Source: Methanosarcinales archaeon
Lineage (GTDB): Archaea; Halobacteriota; Methanosarcinia; Methanosarcinales; EX4572-44
Reading direction: 5' to 3'
NCBI GenBank assembly: GCA_004212095.1
Contig: RXIJ01000037.1
Location: 1 to 25,600 of the forward strand
Length of the DNA stretch: 25,600 nt
The position numbers and the translations under genes were made by a program. Each line of letters begins with the position of its first letter. The stretch's first letter is position 1. Under the pieces are notes generated by a model. That model was not told where the DNA came from, did not search any database, and saw only the letters and a program-made list of their open reading frames with translations. Below, one piece after another: positions 24,046 to 25,600 of this stretch.

Positions 24046-25044
24046 ATGGGCATCGATGTTGGAGGAGCGAACACGAAAGTAGCGACTTCAGACGGATCTT
24101 TTGTGACCTCGATTCATGCACCAGTCTGGAGAAACAGAGCAATTCTTTACGATGTGCTGTATGAGATAAAGAAAGAGATAGATGAGACAGAGATCGTATC
24201 CGCAGGAGCGGTGATGACCGGTGAGATATGCGGCTGCTTTGAGACAAAAAGAGAGGGCGTTTCATACATAAAAAAAGCAGTTTGTAAGATGTTTAATGAT
24301 GTGAAATTCCTTGACAATCGATGTCTCTTTAAAAACAGTTCAGATCTTGATAAAGACCCTGCTTCATTCGCATCCACAAACTGGCTCGCCTCTGCCAGGT
24401 TCATAGCTGAGGAATACAAGGATGTGATATTTGTTGACATCGGAAGCACAACAACAGATGTGATTCTGATAAAGGATGGAAAAATAAAAGCAAGAAGGAG
24501 CGATTTAGGACGATTAAAGTCCGGTGAGTTGATCTACTCAGGCGTATTGCGGACCAATGTTTCCTGCTTGCTTGGTAAGATTTATATGAAAGGTGAGAAA
24601 TATAAAACTTCTTCAGAACATTTTGCTACAACCGCTGATGCTTATCTGATCACTGGATGCATAAAAAGGGAGGATATTGGTTGTAAAAGTCTGAATCGTT
24701 ATTGTTATCCTTTTACAGGAGAAAAAGGGAAAAACAGAATAAGTGCCATGCGGAGATTGGCAAGGGTATTGTGTAGCGATCTCGAGGAGATAGGAGAGGA
24801 TGATGTTGTTCACATTGCAGAACAGGCAGAGGAAGCACAGGTAAATGAGTTGGTCACTTCCCTCGAGCGGATAAGTGAGAAATATGGGCTGAAAAATATA
24901 GTATCCGTTGGAATAGGCGATTTCATTGTGGAAAAAACCTCAGAATCACTGAATCTCGACTTTTTACCCCTTTCTTCCGTCTATGGAAAGGAGTTATCTG
25001 CTGTATTCCCTGCTTACGCGGTGGCAAAGTTATTAGATGATTAG
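24046..25044 (+). CDS. mfnF: Methanofuran biosynthesis protein (MfnF-type, COG1548)
   Basis: This gene encodes 332 residues of the hydantoinase/oxoprolinase-like, acetate-kinase/Hsp70-fold class. The N-terminal phosphate-binding segment MGIDVGGANTKVATSDG is followed by GAVMTGEICGCF, VFVDIGSTTTDVILIKDGK (the second nucleotide-binding strand), RTNVSCLL and TADAYLITG, and late VSVGIGDFIVE. These match archaeal proteins once called H4MPT-linked C1 transfer proteins. The Methanocaldococcus member MfnF (MJ0840) couples gamma-glutamyltyramine to the furan moiety in methanofuran synthesis. GAGGTG about ten bases upstream supports ATG 24046. It converges with proS. Confidence 0.85.
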   Translation: MGIDVGGANTKVATSDGSFVTSIHAPVWRNRAILYDVLYEIKKEIDETEIVSAGAVMTGEICGCFETKREGVSYIKKAVCKMFNDVKFLDNRCLFKNSSDLDKDPASFASTNWLASARFIAEEYKDVIFVDIGSTTTDVILIKDGKIKARRSDLGRLKSGELIYSGVLRTNVSCLLGKIYMKGEKYKTSSEHFATTADAYLITGCIKREDIGCKSLNRYCYPFTGEKGKNRISAMRRLARVLCSDLEEIGEDDVVHIAEQAEEAQVNELVTSLERISEKYGLKNIVSVGIGDFIVEKTSESLNLDFLPLSSVYGKELSAVFPAYAVAKLLDD

Positions 25045-25069
25045 TGCATAATCATGCATGAGGCAAAAA

Positions 25070-25201
25070 ATGTGGACGCTCAGGACATTTGAATTGCTGT
25101 TGATCTTTCTTGCGATCATACTCATCTTACACCCTCTTAGTCTCTCCAACAGCCGAAGTTTCTCAGTATGTTTTAGCTATCAGTACTTTCAACATTGTTG
25201 A
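25070..25201 (+). CDS. Possible 43-residue membrane peptide overlapping the end of proS
   Basis: An ATG preceded by GAGGC opens a 43-codon frame with one hydrophobic segment (FELLLIFLAIILILHPLSL). Its last 13 codons overlap the 3' end of proS on the other strand. It could be a small membrane peptide, the 5' remnant of a truncated gene, or chance. No homology can be judged by eye. Confidence 0.2.
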   Translation: MWTLRTFELLLIFLAIILILHPLSLSNSRSFSVCFSYQYFQHC

Positions 25202-25600
25202 TTTTCCACAGACAGGACACACTCCTGCCATTTTTCCAAGATTTCCAACAGGCACTCCAAGAATGTTTGCACCAGTTGTGTCTTCCATCTCAAGACCGCA
25301 TGGCTGCTCACCACACCACGAAATCCTGACAATCCCCAAGGACAGTTTCCCAGCTACCTCTTCAAGCGTCTTGCAATCGATAATACATTTATCAAGATGC
25401 TTTTTTGCCGATTCAAGCAGATGCTGGTGTATTTTTTTAAACAAATCCTCGACCACCAGGTTCAGCTTCAAAAGAGGTGTGGACTGTTTCTGCATCGTGT
25501 CCCTGCGCACAACCATGCATGAGTTTTTCTGCAAATCTTTTGGTCCAATCTCGATTCTTATTGGCACGCCTTTCAATTCCCACTTATAGTATTTGGCACC
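25163..25600 (-). CDS. proS: Prolyl-tRNA synthetase, C-terminal part (partial)
   Basis: The frame stays open to the right edge of the window, so the visible 145 residues are the end of a longer gene. YYKWELKGVPIRIEIGPKDL is the anticodon-binding domain of the eukaryal/archaeal-type ProRS. The archaeal C-terminal extension follows, with ISWCGEQPCGLEMED and CPVCGKS (zinc-binding cysteines) and the conserved terminal Tyr. The enzyme attaches proline to tRNA-Pro. The catalytic class II domain lies outside the window. It converges with mfnF across 118 bases. Confidence 0.93.
   Translation of the reverse strand, partial: GAKYYKWELKGVPIRIEIGPKDLQKNSCMVVRRDTMQKQSTPLLKLNLVVEDLFKKIHQHLLESAKKHLDKCIIDCKTLEEVAGKLSLGIVRISWCGEQPCGLEMEDTTGANILGVPVGNLGKMAGVCPVCGKSTMLKVLIAKTY

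Noticed and set aside
1..25600. tRNA or rRNA genes
   Set aside because: I found no cloverleaf with a GTTCRANNC-type T arm and no rRNA-like sequence on either strand by eye.

Overview
The window looks like a euryarchaeal chromosome fragment from the methanogen/ANME/alkane-oxidiser group. It carries MtxX (methanogenesis marker 4), an MfnF-type methanofuran biosynthesis protein, two anaerobic-type corrinoid genes (cobQ/cbiP and cbiF), an archaeal class I lysyl-tRNA synthetase, an archaeal/eukaryal-type prolyl-tRNA synthetase, a HerA ATPase, a PAC2-family protein and a CTERM-anchored surface protein. Promoters with clear TATA boxes and GGAGG/GAGGTG ribosome binding sites also fit an archaeon. The species cannot be named from the sequence alone.

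Layout. 1-958: the tail of a membrane protein, then a decayed ISAzo13-like transposase and a decayed antitoxin-like gene. 959-3081: a two-gene operon of a small HAS-barrel-like protein and HerA. 3098-3415: a broken winged-helix regulator with an in-frame TAG. 3486-5287 (minus): cobQ and an N-terminally defective DUF2149 gene. 5718-8953: a SecB-like small protein and a large UPF0182 membrane protein. 8954-10145: gene-poor DNA with a tandem A/B repeat array built from hairpin sequences. 10146-10499: a thermonuclease-like gene with an amber codon at position 6. 10517-12022 (minus): lysS. 12142-16749: a DUF3160 lipoprotein, mtxX and asd. 16969-18471: a PAC2 protein and cbiF, the latter apparently with an ATA start. 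18559-18658: a possible structured RNA.

18783-23976 is the most interesting region. After a strong TATA box comes a compact operon: a short peptide ORF, radical SAM A, radical SAM B, a 144-residue protein with ten cysteines and a charged N-terminus, a secreted seven-repeat beta-propeller with a CTERM-like anchor, a frameshifted paralogue of radical SAM B, and radical SAM C with its own C-terminal cysteine cluster. The layout suggests a post-translational modification system acting on a Cys-rich protein or peptide, with a surface-anchored propeller as partner or target. I recognise no named system with this composition, and its function is inference.

24046-25600 returns to housekeeping: mfnF and, converging on it, the C-terminal part of proS.

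A second theme is decay and repeats. At least five broken genes lie between intact ones, and two families of short hairpins recur between genes. The large tandem array looks as if it grew by joining the hairpins that flank one unit.
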